Shown: in pieces, positions 7,742-18,257 of the stretch | Layout of the letters: each line of letters begins with the position of its first letter | Numbering within the stretch: the stretch's first letter is position 1 | Assembly: GCA_944320235.1 (NCBI GenBank) | Contig: CALUGQ010000007.1 | Span: forward strand, 1 to 64,000 | Direction of reading: 5' to 3' | DNA length: 64,000 nt | DNA from: an uncultured Prevotella sp. | GTDB taxonomy: Bacteria > Bacteroidota > Bacteroidia > Bacteroidales > Bacteroidaceae | Program-made: the position numbers and the translations under genes | Notes under the pieces: generated by a model | What the model was told of the DNA's origin: nothing | What the model saw: the letters and a program-made list of their open reading frames with translations, nothing else | Database searches by the model: none

Positions 7742-9931
7742 ATGGACAATCTAAGGTTTCAAGTGGTCTCAGAGGCATTCAGGAAGAAGCCCCTTGAGGT
7801 AAAAGCACCCGGCGGGAGGCCGTCGGAGTACTTCGCGAAGTACGTGTTCAACCGCGAGAAGATGTACAAGTACCTACCCAAGGACGTTTACGAGAAGCTC
7901 GTGGACGTGATAGACAACGGCGCAAGGCTCGACCGCTCGATAGCCGACGCGGTAGCCGTCGGCATCAGGCAGTGGGCCACGGAGATGGGCGTGACGCACT
8001 ACACGCACTGGTTCCAGCCGCTGACCGAGGGCACGGCCGAGAAGCACGACTCGTTCATTGAGCACGACTTCAAGGGCGGGATGGTCGAGGAGTTCAGCGG
8101 GAAGCTGCTCGTGCAGCAGGAGCCCGACGCCAGCTCGTTCCCCAGCGGCGGCATACGCAACACGTTCGAGGCCCGCGGCTACTCCGCCTGGGACCCCACC
8201 TCGCCCGTGTTCATCATCGACGACACGCTCTGCATCCCCACGATTTTCATATCTTACACGGGCGAAGCGCTCGACTACAAGGCCCCGCTGCTGCGCACGC
8301 TCCGTGCAGTGAGCAGCGCCGCCACCGACGTTTGCCGCTACTTCTACCCCGACGTGAAGAAGGTGCAGAGCAACCTCGGCTGGGAGCAGGAGTACTTCCT
8401 CGTCGACGAGGGGCTGTACTCGGCCCGCCCCGACCTGCTCCTTACGGGCCGCACCCTCATGGGGCACGACTCGGCAAAGAACCAACAGATGGAGGACCAC
8501 TACTTCGGCGCGATACCAGACCGCGTGCAGGCCTTCATGAAAGACCTCGAGATACAGGCGCTGGAGCTGGGCATACCCTGCAAGACGCGCCACAACGAGG
8601 TGGCGCCCAACCAGTTTGAGGTGGCGCCGATATTCGAGGAGACCAACCTTGCCGTCGACCACAACATGCTCCTGATGGCGCTCATGCGCAAGGTGGCGCG
8701 CAAGCACGGCTTCCGCGTGCTGCTCCACGAGAAGCCGTTCGCCGGCATCAACGGCTCGGGCAAGCACAACAACTGGAGCCTGTCGACAGACACCGGCGTG
8801 CTGCTCCACGCCCCCGGCAAGACACCGATGGACAACCTGCGCTTCGTTACCTTCATCGTCGAGACGCTCATGGGCGTGTACAGGCACAACGGACTCATCA
8901 AGGCGAGCATCATGAGCGCTGGCAACGCCCACCGCCTGGGGGCCAACGAGGCACCGCCGGCCATCATCTCGTCGTTCCTCGGCACGCAGCTCAGCGAGCT
9001 GCTCGACCACATAGAGAACTCCGACAAGGACGACCTGTTCGCCATGGCGGGCAAGCAGGGCATGAAGCTCGACATCCCCGAGATACCCGAGCTGCTCATC
9101 GACAACACCGACCGCAACCGCACCAGCCCCTTCGCCTTCACGGGCAACCGCTTCGAGTTCCGCGCCGTGGGCTCCGAGGCCAACTGCGCCAGCGCGATGA
9201 TTGCGCTCAACTCGGCCGTGGCCGAGGCTCTCATAGACTTCAAGAGGCGCGTTGACGAGCTGATTGCCGCGGGCGAAGACCAGACGAGCGCCATCATCGA
9301 CGTGGTGCGCCAGGACATAAAGACCTGCAAGCCCATACGCTTCGACGGCAACGGCTACTCCGAGGAGTGGGTGGAGGAGGCACGCCGCCGCGGCCTCGAC
9401 ACCGAGAGCAGCTGCCCGGTCATCTTCGACCGCTACCTCGACCAGTCGAGCATAGATATGTTCGAGGCCCTCGGCGTGATGACAAAGAAGGAGCTTGAGG
9501 CGCGCAACGAGGTGAAGTGGGAGACCTACACCAAGAAGATACAGATCGAGGCGCGCGTGATGGGCGACCTGTCCATGAACCACATCATCCCCGTGGCCAC
9601 CCACTACCAGAGCCAGCTGCTCAAGAACGTGGCCAACATGCGCGGCGTGTTCGCCGCCGACAAGGCCGACAGCCTCTCCGTGCGCAACGTGAAGCTCATA
9701 GAGGAGATTGCCGAGCGCACGCAGATAATAGAGCGGGGAGTGGACGAACTGGTCAATGCGCGCAAGGTGGCCAACAAGATTGAGGACGTGCGCGAGAAGG
9801 CCGTGGCCTACCACGACACCGTGGCGCCCAAGATGGAGGCCATACGCTACCAGATAGACAAGCTCGAGCTGCTCGTGGAGGACGACCTCTGGACGCTGCC
9901 CAAGTACCGCGAGCTGCTCTTCATCAGGTAG
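7742..9931 (+). CDS. glnN: Glutamine synthetase type III GlnN
   Basis: 729 residues from MDNLRFQVV, the same length as I recall for the Bacteroides fragilis GSIII subunit. It condenses ammonium with glutamate using ATP and forms dodecamers unrelated in sequence detail to GSI/GSII. Visible signatures are GQEYFLVD-like WEQEYFLVD, NGSGKHNNWSLST (catalytic loop), and RNRTSPFAFTGNRFEFRAVGS. An in-frame ATG 48 bases upstream exists, but AT-rich sequence directly before 7742 and family length favour the later start. It ends just before repeat element C and a strong hairpin terminator. Confidence 0.95.
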   Translation: MDNLRFQVVSEAFRKKPLEVKAPGGRPSEYFAKYVFNREKMYKYLPKDVYEKLVDVIDNGARLDRSIADAVAVGIRQWATEMGVTHYTHWFQPLTEGTAEKHDSFIEHDFKGGMVEEFSGKLLVQQEPDASSFPSGGIRNTFEARGYSAWDPTSPVFIIDDTLCIPTIFISYTGEALDYKAPLLRTLRAVSSAATDVCRYFYPDVKKVQSNLGWEQEYFLVDEGLYSARPDLLLTGRTLMGHDSAKNQQMEDHYFGAIPDRVQAFMKDLEIQALELGIPCKTRHNEVAPNQFEVAPIFEETNLAVDHNMLLMALMRKVARKHGFRVLLHEKPFAGINGSGKHNNWSLSTDTGVLLHAPGKTPMDNLRFVTFIVETLMGVYRHNGLIKASIMSAGNAHRLGANEAPPAIISSFLGTQLSELLDHIENSDKDDLFAMAGKQGMKLDIPEIPELLIDNTDRNRTSPFAFTGNRFEFRAVGSEANCASAMIALNSAVAEALIDFKRRVDELIAAGEDQTSAIIDVVRQDIKTCKPIRFDGNGYSEEWVEEARRRGLDTESSCPVIFDRYLDQSSIDMFEALGVMTKKELEARNEVKWETYTKKIQIEARVMGDLSMNHIIPVATHYQSQLLKNVANMRGVFAADKADSLSVRNVKLIEEIAERTQIIERGVDELVNARKVANKIEDVREKAVAYHDTVAPKMEAIRYQIDKLELLVEDDLWTLPKYRELLFIR

Positions 9932-9952
9932 CAGGCAGGCGGCGCCCGCGCC

Positions 9953-10148
9953 GTCAGATTTCCTTACAGGCTGGGCCGCGCAGGCCTGCCGCCGCCGCGC
10001 GGCAGCGCAAGGCAGGGCATATCGTGCTGCAAAACCGCCCGTCTTGCGGCGCGGAACAGCCCGTTTGGCACCACCGGGCGGCCCGTTTTGCAACGTGCTG
10101 GCTTCCAGGCGGTTGCGCCGGGCGGCTAGCACTGCGAACAATCTTTAC
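9953..10148 (+). repeat. Phased GGCC palindrome element C
   Basis: Left bracket GTCAGATTTCCTTAC (9953-9967) and right bracket GCGAACAATCTTTAC (10134-10148), same orientation. Three unit cores lie at 10036, 10058 and 10080 (steps 22 and 22 bp), for example GGAACAGCCCGTTTGGC and GGCCCGTTTTGC. A CTGGCTTCCAG palindrome sits near 10099. The element fills most of the 367-base gap between glnN and the exporter gene; the remainder holds a terminator and a heptad repeat. Confidence 0.75.
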
Positions 10149-10163
10149 AGCGGCTGCCGACAG

Positions 10164-10200
10164 AAAGGGCTGCGCACCCACAGCGGATGCGCAGCCCTTT
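10164..10200. terminator. Hairpin terminator between convergent glnN and exporter gene
   Basis: Perfect 13-bp stem AAAGGGCTGCGCA / TGCGCAGCCCTTT with an 11-base loop, A-rich on one side and T-rich on the other, so it can work in both directions between convergent genes. Confidence 0.8.
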
Positions 10201-10265
10201 ATCCTTGACTCTTTTGTCCTCGGGCCTCGGCTTGCGCCGCCCCTCCCCCTCGGAAGGGGCAGCCC

Positions 10266-10300
10266 AATTCTTAATTCTTAATTTTTAATTCTTAATTCTC
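10266..10300. repeat. AATTCTT heptad repeat
   Basis: Five 7-bp units (AATTCTT, AATTCTT, AATTTTT, AATTCTT, AATTCTC) running up to the stop codon of the exporter gene. Confidence 0.8.
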
Positions 10301-12128
10301 ACAGCGTTTGCATGTCGTTGAGCTTCTTGTAGTATCCCCCCGAGGCCAGCAGCTCCTCGTGCGAGCCGTGCTCCACTATCTCGCCCTCGTGTATGACGTA
10401 TATCTCGTCGGCGCTCTTGATGGTCGACAGGCGGTGGGCTATGGCCACGGTGGTGCGCGTCTTCATCAGCCTCTCGAGCGCGTCCTGCACCAGCCGCTCG
10501 CTCTCGGTGTCGAGAGCCGAGGTGGCCTCGTCGAGTATGAGTATCGGCGGGTTCTTCAGTATGGCGCGGGCTATGCTCACACGCTGCCGCTGCCCGCCCG
10601 AGAGGCGGCTGCCGCGGTCGCCTATGTTGGTGTCGAAGCCGTGCTCAGAGGCCGTGATGAAGTCGTAGGCGTTGGCTATGCGGGCGGCCTCGTCTATCTG
10701 CTCCTGCGTCGCCCCGTCCACGCCGAAGGTGATGTTGTTGCGGAACGAGTCGTTGAATAGTATCGCCTCCTGGTTGACGTTGCCTATGAGCTGCCGCAGG
10801 TCGTGTATGCCCAGGTCCTTGACGTTGACCCCGTCGATGAGCACCTCGCCCTCCTGCACGTCGTAGTAGCGCGGTATGAGGTCGACGAGCGTCGACTTGC
10901 CGCCGCCGCTCTGGCCCACGAGGGCGATGGTCTTGCCCTTCTCTATGGTGAGGTTTATGTGGCGCAGCACCCACTTCTGGTCGTACTTGAACGACACGTC
11001 GCGGAACTCTATCTTGCTGTTGAACTCGCGTATGCGCACCGGGTTGGGCTTCTCGCGTATGGGGTTCTCGGCCTTCAGTATCTTGTTTATGCGCTCCATG
11101 GAAGCCAGTCCCTTGGGTATGTTGTATCCGGCCTTTGAGAATTCCTTCAGCGGGTTGATGATGCTGTAAAGTATTACGAGGTAGTATATGAACGTGGGGC
11201 CCGAGAGCGTGGAGTTGTTGAGCACCAGTATGCCGCCGAACCAGAGCACTATCACGATCATGACCGTGCCGAGGAACTCGCTCATGGGGTGGGCGAGCTG
11301 CTGCCGTTTGTTCACCCTCATCACGCTGGCGCGCTGGCGGTCGTTCACGTCGGCGAAGCGCTCGTTCATCTTTTCCTCCGCGCAGAAGGCCTTGATTATG
11401 CGCAGTCCGCCCAGCGTCTCCTCCACCTGGCTCATCGTGTCGCTCCACAGTGCCTGCGCCTCCTTGGAGTTCTGCTTGAGCTTGCGGCCCACGTTGCCCA
11501 TCACCCAGCCCATCAGCGGCACGATGGCAAGCGTGAATAGTGTCAGCTGCCAGCTGATGAAGATGAGCGTGGCGAAGTATGCTATGATGAGGATCGGGTT
11601 CTTGAAGAGCATGTCGAGCGACGACATGATGGAGCTTTCAACCTCGTTCACGTCGCCGGTCATGCGGGCTATGATGTCGCCCTTGCGCTCGCCGGAGAAG
11701 AAGCCGAGCGGCAGCGAGGTGATCTTGCGGTAGAGCAGGTTGCGTATGTCGCGCACCACGCCGGTGCGCATGGGTATGATGGCAGCCGAGGAGAGGAAGT
11801 AGCAGCCCGTCTTGAGGAACGTGGCGAAGGCCAGGAACAGCCCGATGCAGAGCAGGGTGGTGCTTGGCCCGATGCCGGCAATCATCTGGTTGACGTAGTA
11901 GTTCATGTTGTTCATCAGCACGTCCTTCACGTTCGCCTCGCCGAGAGCCATGAGTGCCGTGGCGCTCTTGGCGTCGCCGGTCTTGAAGAGAATCTGCAGT
12001 ATGGGGATGAGCGCCGCGAACGAGAAGATGTTGAGCACTGCCGAGAGGATGTTGAACACTATTGACTGCGCCAGGTAACGCTTGTACGGCGGGATGAAGC
12101 GGCGCATTATGATGAGGAATTCTTTCAT
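10299..12128 (-). CDS. ABC-type exporter, MsbA-like (fused permease and ATPase)
   Basis: 609 residues. The N-terminal six-helix ABC exporter domain covers about 1-345 and the ATPase domain 370-609. Walker A GQSGGGKST is at 405-413, Q-loop in NVNQEAILF, signature LSGGQRQR at 509-516, Walker B ILILDEATSALD at 529-540, and the switch His in IAHRLS. Half-transporters of this class work as homodimers, and MsbA flips lipid A core across the inner membrane. The substrate cannot be read from sequence; lipid or drug export are both possible. It lies downstream of miaB on the same strand, separated by two GC-rich hairpins that may attenuate read-through. Confidence 0.92.
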   Translation of the reverse strand: MKEFLIIMRRFIPPYKRYLAQSIVFNILSAVLNIFSFAALIPILQILFKTGDAKSATALMALGEANVKDVLMNNMNYYVNQMIAGIGPSTTLLCIGLFLAFATFLKTGCYFLSSAAIIPMRTGVVRDIRNLLYRKITSLPLGFFSGERKGDIIARMTGDVNEVESSIMSSLDMLFKNPILIIAYFATLIFISWQLTLFTLAIVPLMGWVMGNVGRKLKQNSKEAQALWSDTMSQVEETLGGLRIIKAFCAEEKMNERFADVNDRQRASVMRVNKRQQLAHPMSEFLGTVMIVIVLWFGGILVLNNSTLSGPTFIYYLVILYSIINPLKEFSKAGYNIPKGLASMERINKILKAENPIREKPNPVRIREFNSKIEFRDVSFKYDQKWVLRHINLTIEKGKTIALVGQSGGGKSTLVDLIPRYYDVQEGEVLIDGVNVKDLGIHDLRQLIGNVNQEAILFNDSFRNNITFGVDGATQEQIDEAARIANAYDFITASEHGFDTNIGDRGSRLSGGQRQRVSIARAILKNPPILILDEATSALDTESERLVQDALERLMKTRTTVAIAHRLSTIKSADEIYVIHEGEIVEHGSHEELLASGGYYKKLNDMQTL

Positions 12129-12173
12129 TGCGGTGTTTGGAATTTTAAGGGGTTATGTTAAGGAGTTGGGGGA

Positions 12174-12281
12174 AGCCCCTCCCCAGCCATCCCCGGTGGG
12201 GAGGGGCTGGCCGTGCCGCTGCGGGTTGGCTTTGCCGCGGCCGCTTGGGGTCTCCCCCTCATGGGGAGGTTGGAGGGGGCT
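12174..12281. repeat. CCCCTCCCC/GGGGAGGGG hairpins between miaB and exporter
   Basis: A stem AGCCCCTCCCC (12174-12184) pairs with GGGGAGGGGCT (12198-12208). A second related hairpin, CTCCCCCTCATGGGGAG, abuts the miaB stop codon. Similar C/G-run hairpins occur near 10240, 13780 and 18210, so this is a second dispersed intergenic repeat type and a plausible terminator. Confidence 0.65.
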
Positions 12282-13622
<1,341 letters not shown>

Positions 13623-13638
13623 GTAATCGTTGCGGCGG

Positions 13639-13669
13639 CAAAGTTACTGCAAAATCGTTGTCCGTCAAA
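13639..13669 (-). promoter_or_regulatory. Promoter of miaB
   Basis: Minus strand TTTG (complement of 13666-13669), 19-base spacer, TAACTTTG (complement of 13639-13646). Exact consensus, divergent from the promoter of the C-S lyase gene. Confidence 0.88.
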
Positions 13670-13722
13670 ATAAAAACCGCACAAAAACCGCCATGCGGGT
13701 TGCGCCATCAGTAAAAGCGGTA

Positions 13723-13753
13723 CTTGCAGTATCGCGGAAAATGTGTACCTTTG
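13723..13753 (+). promoter_or_regulatory. Promoter of the PatB/MalY-like gene
   Basis: CTTG at 13723-13726, 19-base spacer, TACCTTTG at 13746-13753. It lies downstream of an in-frame ATG at 13743, so translation must start later, which decides the start of the next gene. Confidence 0.85.
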
Positions 13754-13844
13754 CAGGAGCCATGCCTCGCTCGGTGAGGGCGTGAAAGCGCCCCTCCCCA
13801 GGGCGGGCGCTGGCTTTGCAGTGGCGAACGGCAATAATAATATA

Positions 13845-15017
13845 ATGTGTAAAAGTATGGATGGTTACAATTTTGACGAACTTATAGGCCGCCGCGGCAC
13901 CAACTCCTACAAGTGGGACTCGGCCCCGGGCGGCGACGTGCTGCCCATGTGGGTGGCCGACATGGACTTCCGCACGGCCCCGCCCGTCATCGACGCGCTG
14001 CGCCGCAGGGTGGAGCACGGTGTCTTCGGCTACGTGAAGGTGCCCGAGGCTTACTACGATGCCGTGGTGGATTGGTTTTCGCGGCGCCACGGCTGGCGCT
14101 TGGAGCGCGAATGGATTCTCTACACTTCGGGCGTGGTGCCGGCGGTGTCGGTGGTGGTCAAGGCCCTCTGCGAGCCGGGCGACAAGGTGATTCTGCAGAC
14201 GCCTGTGTACAACTGCTTCTTCTCTTCCGTGCGCAACAACGGCTGCGAGGTGCTTGAGAACCCGCTGAGAAACGACGGCGGGCGCTTCACAATGGACTAC
14301 GACGACCTTGAGCGCAAGGCCGCCGACCCGCGCGCCCGCCTGCTTGTGCTCTGCAACCCCCACAACCCCGTGGGCCGCGTGTGGACGGCCGGCGAGCTTG
14401 AACGGCTCAACGACATCTGCCTCAGGCACGGCGTGAGGGTGCTCTCCGACGAGATTCACTGCGAGCTTACGCGCCCAGGGCTGGCCTACCAGCCCTTCGC
14501 CGCCGTGTCGGAGGGCTGCCTGCACAACGCCATCGTGGCCAACTCGCCCTCGAAGTCGTTCAATACGGCAGGGCTGCAGATAGCCAACATCATAAGCGAC
14601 GACGCCGCGACGCGCGCCAGCATCGACCGCGCCATCAACGTCAACGAGGTGTGCGACGTGAACCCCTTCGGCGTGGAGGGCCTCATTGCCGCCTACAACG
14701 AGGGCGAGGCGTGGCTCGACGCGCTGCGGGGCTACCTCTGGGGCAACTACGAGGCCCTCTGCGCTTTCTTCGCCGAGAGGCTGCCCGCGCTGCGCGTCAC
14801 CCCGCTCGAAGGCACATACCTCGTGTGGGTGGACTGCCGCCCGCTCGGCCTCGCCTCCGACGAGCTTGCGCGCCGCCTGGCCGAAGAGGGCCGCGTGTTG
14901 GTGAACAGCGGCACCATGTACGGCCAGGCGGGCGAGGGCTTCATCCGCATCAATATAGCCTGCCCGCGCAGCCGCATGATGGAGGGCCTCGGGCGCATGG
15001 CCGCCGTGCTGGGCTGA
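13845..15017 (+). CDS. PatB/MalY-type PLP-dependent C-S lyase (cystathionine beta-lyase-like)
   Basis: 390 residues. Members cleave the C-S bond of cystathionine or cysteine conjugates, yielding thiol, pyruvate and ammonia; MalY of E. coli also modulates the maltose regulon. The family block YNFDELIGRRGTNSYKWD is at the N-terminus, NPHNPVGRVW in the centre, and the PLP lysine is in NSPSKSFNTAGLQ. The frame is open from 13743 but that codon lies upstream of the promoter -7 box; ATG 13845 follows an AT-rich stretch, and ATG 13857 (MDGYNF) is an alternative. A role in methionine or sulfur metabolism is inferred from family only. Confidence 0.88.
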   Translation: MCKSMDGYNFDELIGRRGTNSYKWDSAPGGDVLPMWVADMDFRTAPPVIDALRRRVEHGVFGYVKVPEAYYDAVVDWFSRRHGWRLEREWILYTSGVVPAVSVVVKALCEPGDKVILQTPVYNCFFSSVRNNGCEVLENPLRNDGGRFTMDYDDLERKAADPRARLLVLCNPHNPVGRVWTAGELERLNDICLRHGVRVLSDEIHCELTRPGLAYQPFAAVSEGCLHNAIVANSPSKSFNTAGLQIANIISDDAATRASIDRAINVNEVCDVNPFGVEGLIAAYNEGEAWLDALRGYLWGNYEALCAFFAERLPALRVTPLEGTYLVWVDCRPLGLASDELARRLAEEGRVLVNSGTMYGQAGEGFIRINIACPRSRMMEGLGRMAAVLG

Positions 15018-15075
15018 GGGCGTGGCTGCGGGGCTGTCTTTGCAAAGATGGCCCGCAATGCGGGCGCATTGCCGT

Positions 15076-15175
15076 AACCCGCTGGCGCCCAATGGGTTGC
15101 AAAAAGGGCCGTTCCGCACTGCGAAACGGCCCCTTTTGCACTGCGAAACAGCCCGTTCCGCATCGCGAAGCGGCA
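15076..15175 (-). repeat. Phased GGCC palindrome element D
   Basis: A palindrome with AACCC and GGGTT ends around a CTGGCGCCCA core occupies 15076-15098. It is followed by three unit cores at 15107, 15128 and 15150 (steps 21 and 22 bp), for example GCGAAACGGCCCCTTTTGC. The palindrome lies left of the array, so the element appears inverted relative to B, C and E. The bracket motif is only weakly recognisable (GCAAAGATGG near 15043). Confidence 0.7.
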
Positions 15176-15231
15176 GGCCTTGCGCCGGGGAGGGCGCGGC
15201 GCGCTGGGGAGCGCAGCCCCCTGTATGCGCC

Positions 15232-16413
15232 TTAACGCCTTGGCTGCGGCGGCTCATTGGCCCCCGCGAGCGCCTTGCGGTACACCTCCATGAGCTCGTC
15301 GGCCAGCCGCCGGTCGTTGAAGCGGGCGGCGTGGGCGCGCCCCTCGGCTATCATGCGCTGGCGGCGCGGCCCGTCGGTGCAGGCCGTATGCATGGCGTCG
15401 GCCATTGCCTCGGCGTCGTCGGGGTCTACGTAGATTGCGCCCGGCCCTCCCGCCTCCTCCAGGCATGAGCCTGTGCAGCCAATGGCAGGCACGCCGCTGG
15501 TGGCGGCTTCGAGCAGCGGTATGCCGAAGCCCTCTATGCGCGACGGGTAGACGAAGGCCGTGGCCAGCCGGTAGAACGACGGCAGGTCGGCGAAAGGCAC
15601 GCCGTGCACGAAGCGTATGGCCCCCTCGGCGCCTTGCCCGCGCAGGTAGGTGCGCAGCTCGTCTTCGTATGAAGTGTGGCGGCCCACGGCGATGACCGGC
15701 ACCGCCTCGTCCGCCTTGCGCCCCCTGCGGGCCATCAGGCAGGCGGCCTCGGCCACGAGGCCCAGGTTCTTGCGCCGCTCGATGCTGCCCACGTAGAGCA
15801 CGAAGCGCGGCGGCAGCGAGTAGCGGCGGCGCACGTCGTCGAGCGTGGCCCGGGCTATCGGGGCGGCGAAGGCGGGGTCGCAGCCCTGGTAAACCACGTC
15901 GATCTTCGCCTCCGGCACGCCGTAGTAGCGCATCAGCTCGCGCTTGGTGAACTCGCTCACGGCCACCACGCGGTCGGCCACGCGGCAGGCGCGGCGGAAC
16001 TTGTAGTTGTATATCAGCCTGTCAACGGGGTGGTAGTACTCGGGGCAATGCAGGAAGATGAGGTCGTGGATGGTCACCACCGAGCGGCAGCCCGCCCGCC
16101 GTATGCCGAGCGGCAGCTCGTTGCTCAGGCCGTGGTAGAGGGCCATGCCGTCGCGGCGTATGTCGCGCCACACGCCGGCCACGCGCCACAGCGACCCCAG
16201 CAGCCGCCACACGGGGCCGCAGGGGTAGTGGAGGCGGAGCGCGGCGAGCGTGGGAATCTCGCCCAGGAATGGCGTGCGCCGTGGGTTGGGTATGTAGAGG
16301 TGGAGCTCGTCGCCGCCCCCCCGCTGCGACAGTATGCGCAGCACGAAGCGGCTGTAGTTGCCCAGTCCGGTGCGGTTCTGGGCCGCGCGCTTGGCGTCGA
16401 AACCTATTCTCAT
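15232..16413 (-). CDS. GT4-family glycosyltransferase
   Basis: 393 residues, cytoplasmic GT-B fold. The donor-binding half carries FVLYVGSIERRKNLGLVAEA (about 218-237), then the EGFGIPLLEAATSGVPA block with the E-x7-E motif typical of retaining GT4 enzymes. The N-terminal half includes YHGLSNELPLG and TIHDLIFLHCPEYY, common in mannosyl- or rhamnosyl-like transferases of surface polysaccharides. It is divergent from the GT87-like gene and shares a 105-base intergenic region with it, suggesting a common envelope-glycan role. Sugar and acceptor are unknown. Confidence 0.9.
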   Translation of the reverse strand: MRIGFDAKRAAQNRTGLGNYSRFVLRILSQRGGGDELHLYIPNPRRTPFLGEIPTLAALRLHYPCGPVWRLLGSLWRVAGVWRDIRRDGMALYHGLSNELPLGIRRAGCRSVVTIHDLIFLHCPEYYHPVDRLIYNYKFRRACRVADRVVAVSEFTKRELMRYYGVPEAKIDVVYQGCDPAFAAPIARATLDDVRRRYSLPPRFVLYVGSIERRKNLGLVAEAACLMARRGRKADEAVPVIAVGRHTSYEDELRTYLRGQGAEGAIRFVHGVPFADLPSFYRLATAFVYPSRIEGFGIPLLEAATSGVPAIGCTGSCLEEAGGPGAIYVDPDDAEAMADAMHTACTDGPRRQRMIAEGRAHAARFNDRRLADELMEVYRKALAGANEPPQPRR

Positions 16414-16449
16414 CGTCGTAAGAAGTGTTTATTGAGAGGCAAAACTATG

Positions 16450-16457
16450 CAAAATTA
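16450..16457 (-). promoter_or_regulatory. -7 element for the GT4 gene
   Basis: Minus strand TAATTTTG in the divergent region, 36 bases before the start codon. No clear -33 box. Confidence 0.5.
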
Positions 16458-16490
16458 TCGAGATAAAGGCAGTGTTTCGGGAAAAATAGC

Positions 16491-16498
16491 TACTTTTG
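16491..16498 (+). promoter_or_regulatory. -7 element for the GT87-like gene
   Basis: TACTTTTG, 20 bases before the ATG at 16519, giving a very short leader. No clear -33 box. Confidence 0.6.
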
Positions 16499-16518
16499 CA
16501 CGAAATTACTGAGTCGAG

Positions 16519-17718
16519 ATGAACAAGACGATCGAAGCCGCCCGGCGTTTCTTCGGCAAGCCGTTCTTCACCGACCCGCGCACGCTCGTGGGCCTGTGGC
16601 TGCTCCTGCCGGTGGTGGCCGCGCTGCTGAAGCTCAGCAAGTGCAACAACTTCCTCATCTTCAAGTACGTGTTCTGGCATACGTGGGAGCAGTTGCCGCT
16701 CTACGAGCCATACCCCGCCGAGTACTGGGACACCAACCATTACGGCCCACTGTTCAGCCTCGTGATAGCCCCATTCGCCGTGGTGCCGCAGTGGCTCGGC
16801 CTGTTGCTGTGGGAGGTGGCCCTGTCGCTGTCGCTCTACGTGGCCGTGCGGCGGCTGCCGGTCAGCTGGGGCAAGCAGGTGTTCGTGTACTGGTTCTGCG
16901 CCCACGAGCTGCTCACGGCCCTGTTCATGAGCCAGTTCAACATAGCCATAGCGGCCATCATCGTGGGCGCCTTCGTCTGCGTGGAGCGCGGCAAGGACGC
17001 CACGGCGGCCTTCCTCATCATGCTCGGCACGTTCGTGAAGCTCTACGGCATAGTGGGCCTGGCCTTCTTCTTCTTCTCCAGGCACAAGGCGCGCTTCGCG
17101 CTCGCCTTGCTGGGCTGGGCGGCGGTGTTCTTCGCGCTGCCCATGCTGATAAGCAGCCCCGACTACATCGTGGGCCAGTACAAGGCGTGGTGGCTGAGCC
17201 TCACGGAGAAGAACGCCGAGAACCTGCTCAGCGGCGGCCAGAACCAGTCGCTGCTCGGGCTGGTGCGCAAGACCACGCGCTGCACGTCGTACTCCGACCT
17301 GTGGCTCATCGTGCCGGGGCTAGTGGCTTTCTGCGCCCCTTACCTGCGCCTCGCGCAGTGGCGCCACGCCGCTTTCAGGCAGGCGTTCCTGGCCTCCACG
17401 CTGCTCTTCGTGGTGCTCTTCAGCACCGGCAGCGAGTCGTCGAGCTACATAATAGCCCTGGCCGGCGCCGCCGTGTGGTACGTCTCGTCGCCATGGAAGC
17501 GCTCGCGGCTCGACGTGGCACTGATGGTCTTCGCCTTCATCCTTACGTCCATGTCGCCGTCAGACCTCTTCCCGGCCTACCTGCGCAAGCACTACGTGCA
17601 GCCATACGCGCTCAAGGCGCTGCCCTGCGTGCTGATATGGCTCAAGCTGGTATACGAGATGTGGACACGTGACTACTCGCCGCGCACCGCGGCGCAACCC
17701 CTGCTGCGCCATGGCTAA
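16519..17718 (+). CDS. GT87 (DUF2029)-like polyprenol-phosphate glycosyltransferase
   Basis: 399 residues with about nine to ten hydrophobic segments. The overall pattern, an N-terminal helix followed by a periplasmic loop with NHYGPLFSLVIAPFAVVP, matches GT-C fold alpha-mannosyltransferases of family GT87 (DUF2029). These use polyprenyl-phosphate sugars on the outer face of the inner membrane. The downstream GtrA-like gene overlaps its 3' end by eight bases, and GtrA proteins are linked to polyprenyl-phosphate sugar translocation, which supports this reading. The specific sugar is not predictable. Confidence 0.8.
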   Translation: MNKTIEAARRFFGKPFFTDPRTLVGLWLLLPVVAALLKLSKCNNFLIFKYVFWHTWEQLPLYEPYPAEYWDTNHYGPLFSLVIAPFAVVPQWLGLLLWEVALSLSLYVAVRRLPVSWGKQVFVYWFCAHELLTALFMSQFNIAIAAIIVGAFVCVERGKDATAAFLIMLGTFVKLYGIVGLAFFFFSRHKARFALALLGWAAVFFALPMLISSPDYIVGQYKAWWLSLTEKNAENLLSGGQNQSLLGLVRKTTRCTSYSDLWLIVPGLVAFCAPYLRLAQWRHAAFRQAFLASTLLFVVLFSTGSESSSYIIALAGAAVWYVSSPWKRSRLDVALMVFAFILTSMSPSDLFPAYLRKHYVQPYALKALPCVLIWLKLVYEMWTRDYSPRTAAQPLLRHG

Positions 17719-18103
17719 GCCCGGCAGAGAGAAGATTATGCAGTTCGTCAGGTTCTGCATCGTGGGGACCGTGGCCGCGGGGATACACTACGCGGTGTAC
17801 TATGTGATGCAGCTCTTCCTGCAAGGCGGTTTCTGGCTGACGGTGGATTACACCGTAGGCTACGCCGTGAGCCTTGTCTGCAACTTCTTCATGACCACGT
17901 ATTTCACCTTCCGCTCCCACGTCTCGGCGGGCAAGGCGGCCGGCTTCGGCTTCAGCCACGTGGTGAACTACACGCTCCACATCGTGCTCTTCAACCTCTT
18001 CATGGCCCTCGGCGTACACCGGCTCGTGGCCCCCGTGCTCGTGCTAATGGTCGCCGTGCCTACCAACTTCCTCATCCTGAGGTTCGTATACAGGAAGAAG
18101 TGA
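17711..18103 (+). CDS. GtrA family membrane protein
   Basis: 130 residues with four hydrophobic segments. The N-terminal QFVRFCIVGTVAAGIHYAVYY and the middle NFFMTTYFTFRS (the common NFxxxRxxVF-type block) are GtrA signatures. Members are thought to help flip polyprenyl-phosphate-linked sugars. The ATG at 17711 (MAKPGREK) overlaps the end of the GT87-like gene; an earlier in-frame ATG would lie deeper in that gene and add a non-conserved tail. The operon with a GT-C transferase fits supply of lipid-linked sugar donor. Confidence 0.88.
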   Translation: MAKPGREKIMQFVRFCIVGTVAAGIHYAVYYVMQLFLQGGFWLTVDYTVGYAVSLVCNFFMTTYFTFRSHVSAGKAAGFGFSHVVNYTLHIVLFNLFMALGVHRLVAPVLVLMVAVPTNFLILRFVYRKK

Positions 18104-18257
18104 GATGCCCCCATCCCGCCTCCGCCGGTGGGGCAGGCTGCCTGGCGGATTTCGGAGTGGATGACTTGAATAATGCAATGTATAACTTTTTATGGACAGA
18201 ATGCCCTGTCACCGGGCTTTCCCCACGGGGGAGACGGGAGAGGGGCTTGCTACAGAA

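Noticed and set aside
7874..10141. 755-codon open frame on minus opposite glnN
   Set aside because: Antisense shadow of a GC-rich gene; low-complexity Ala/Val/His/Arg-rich protein, no domain, covers the glnN signature motifs on the other strand.
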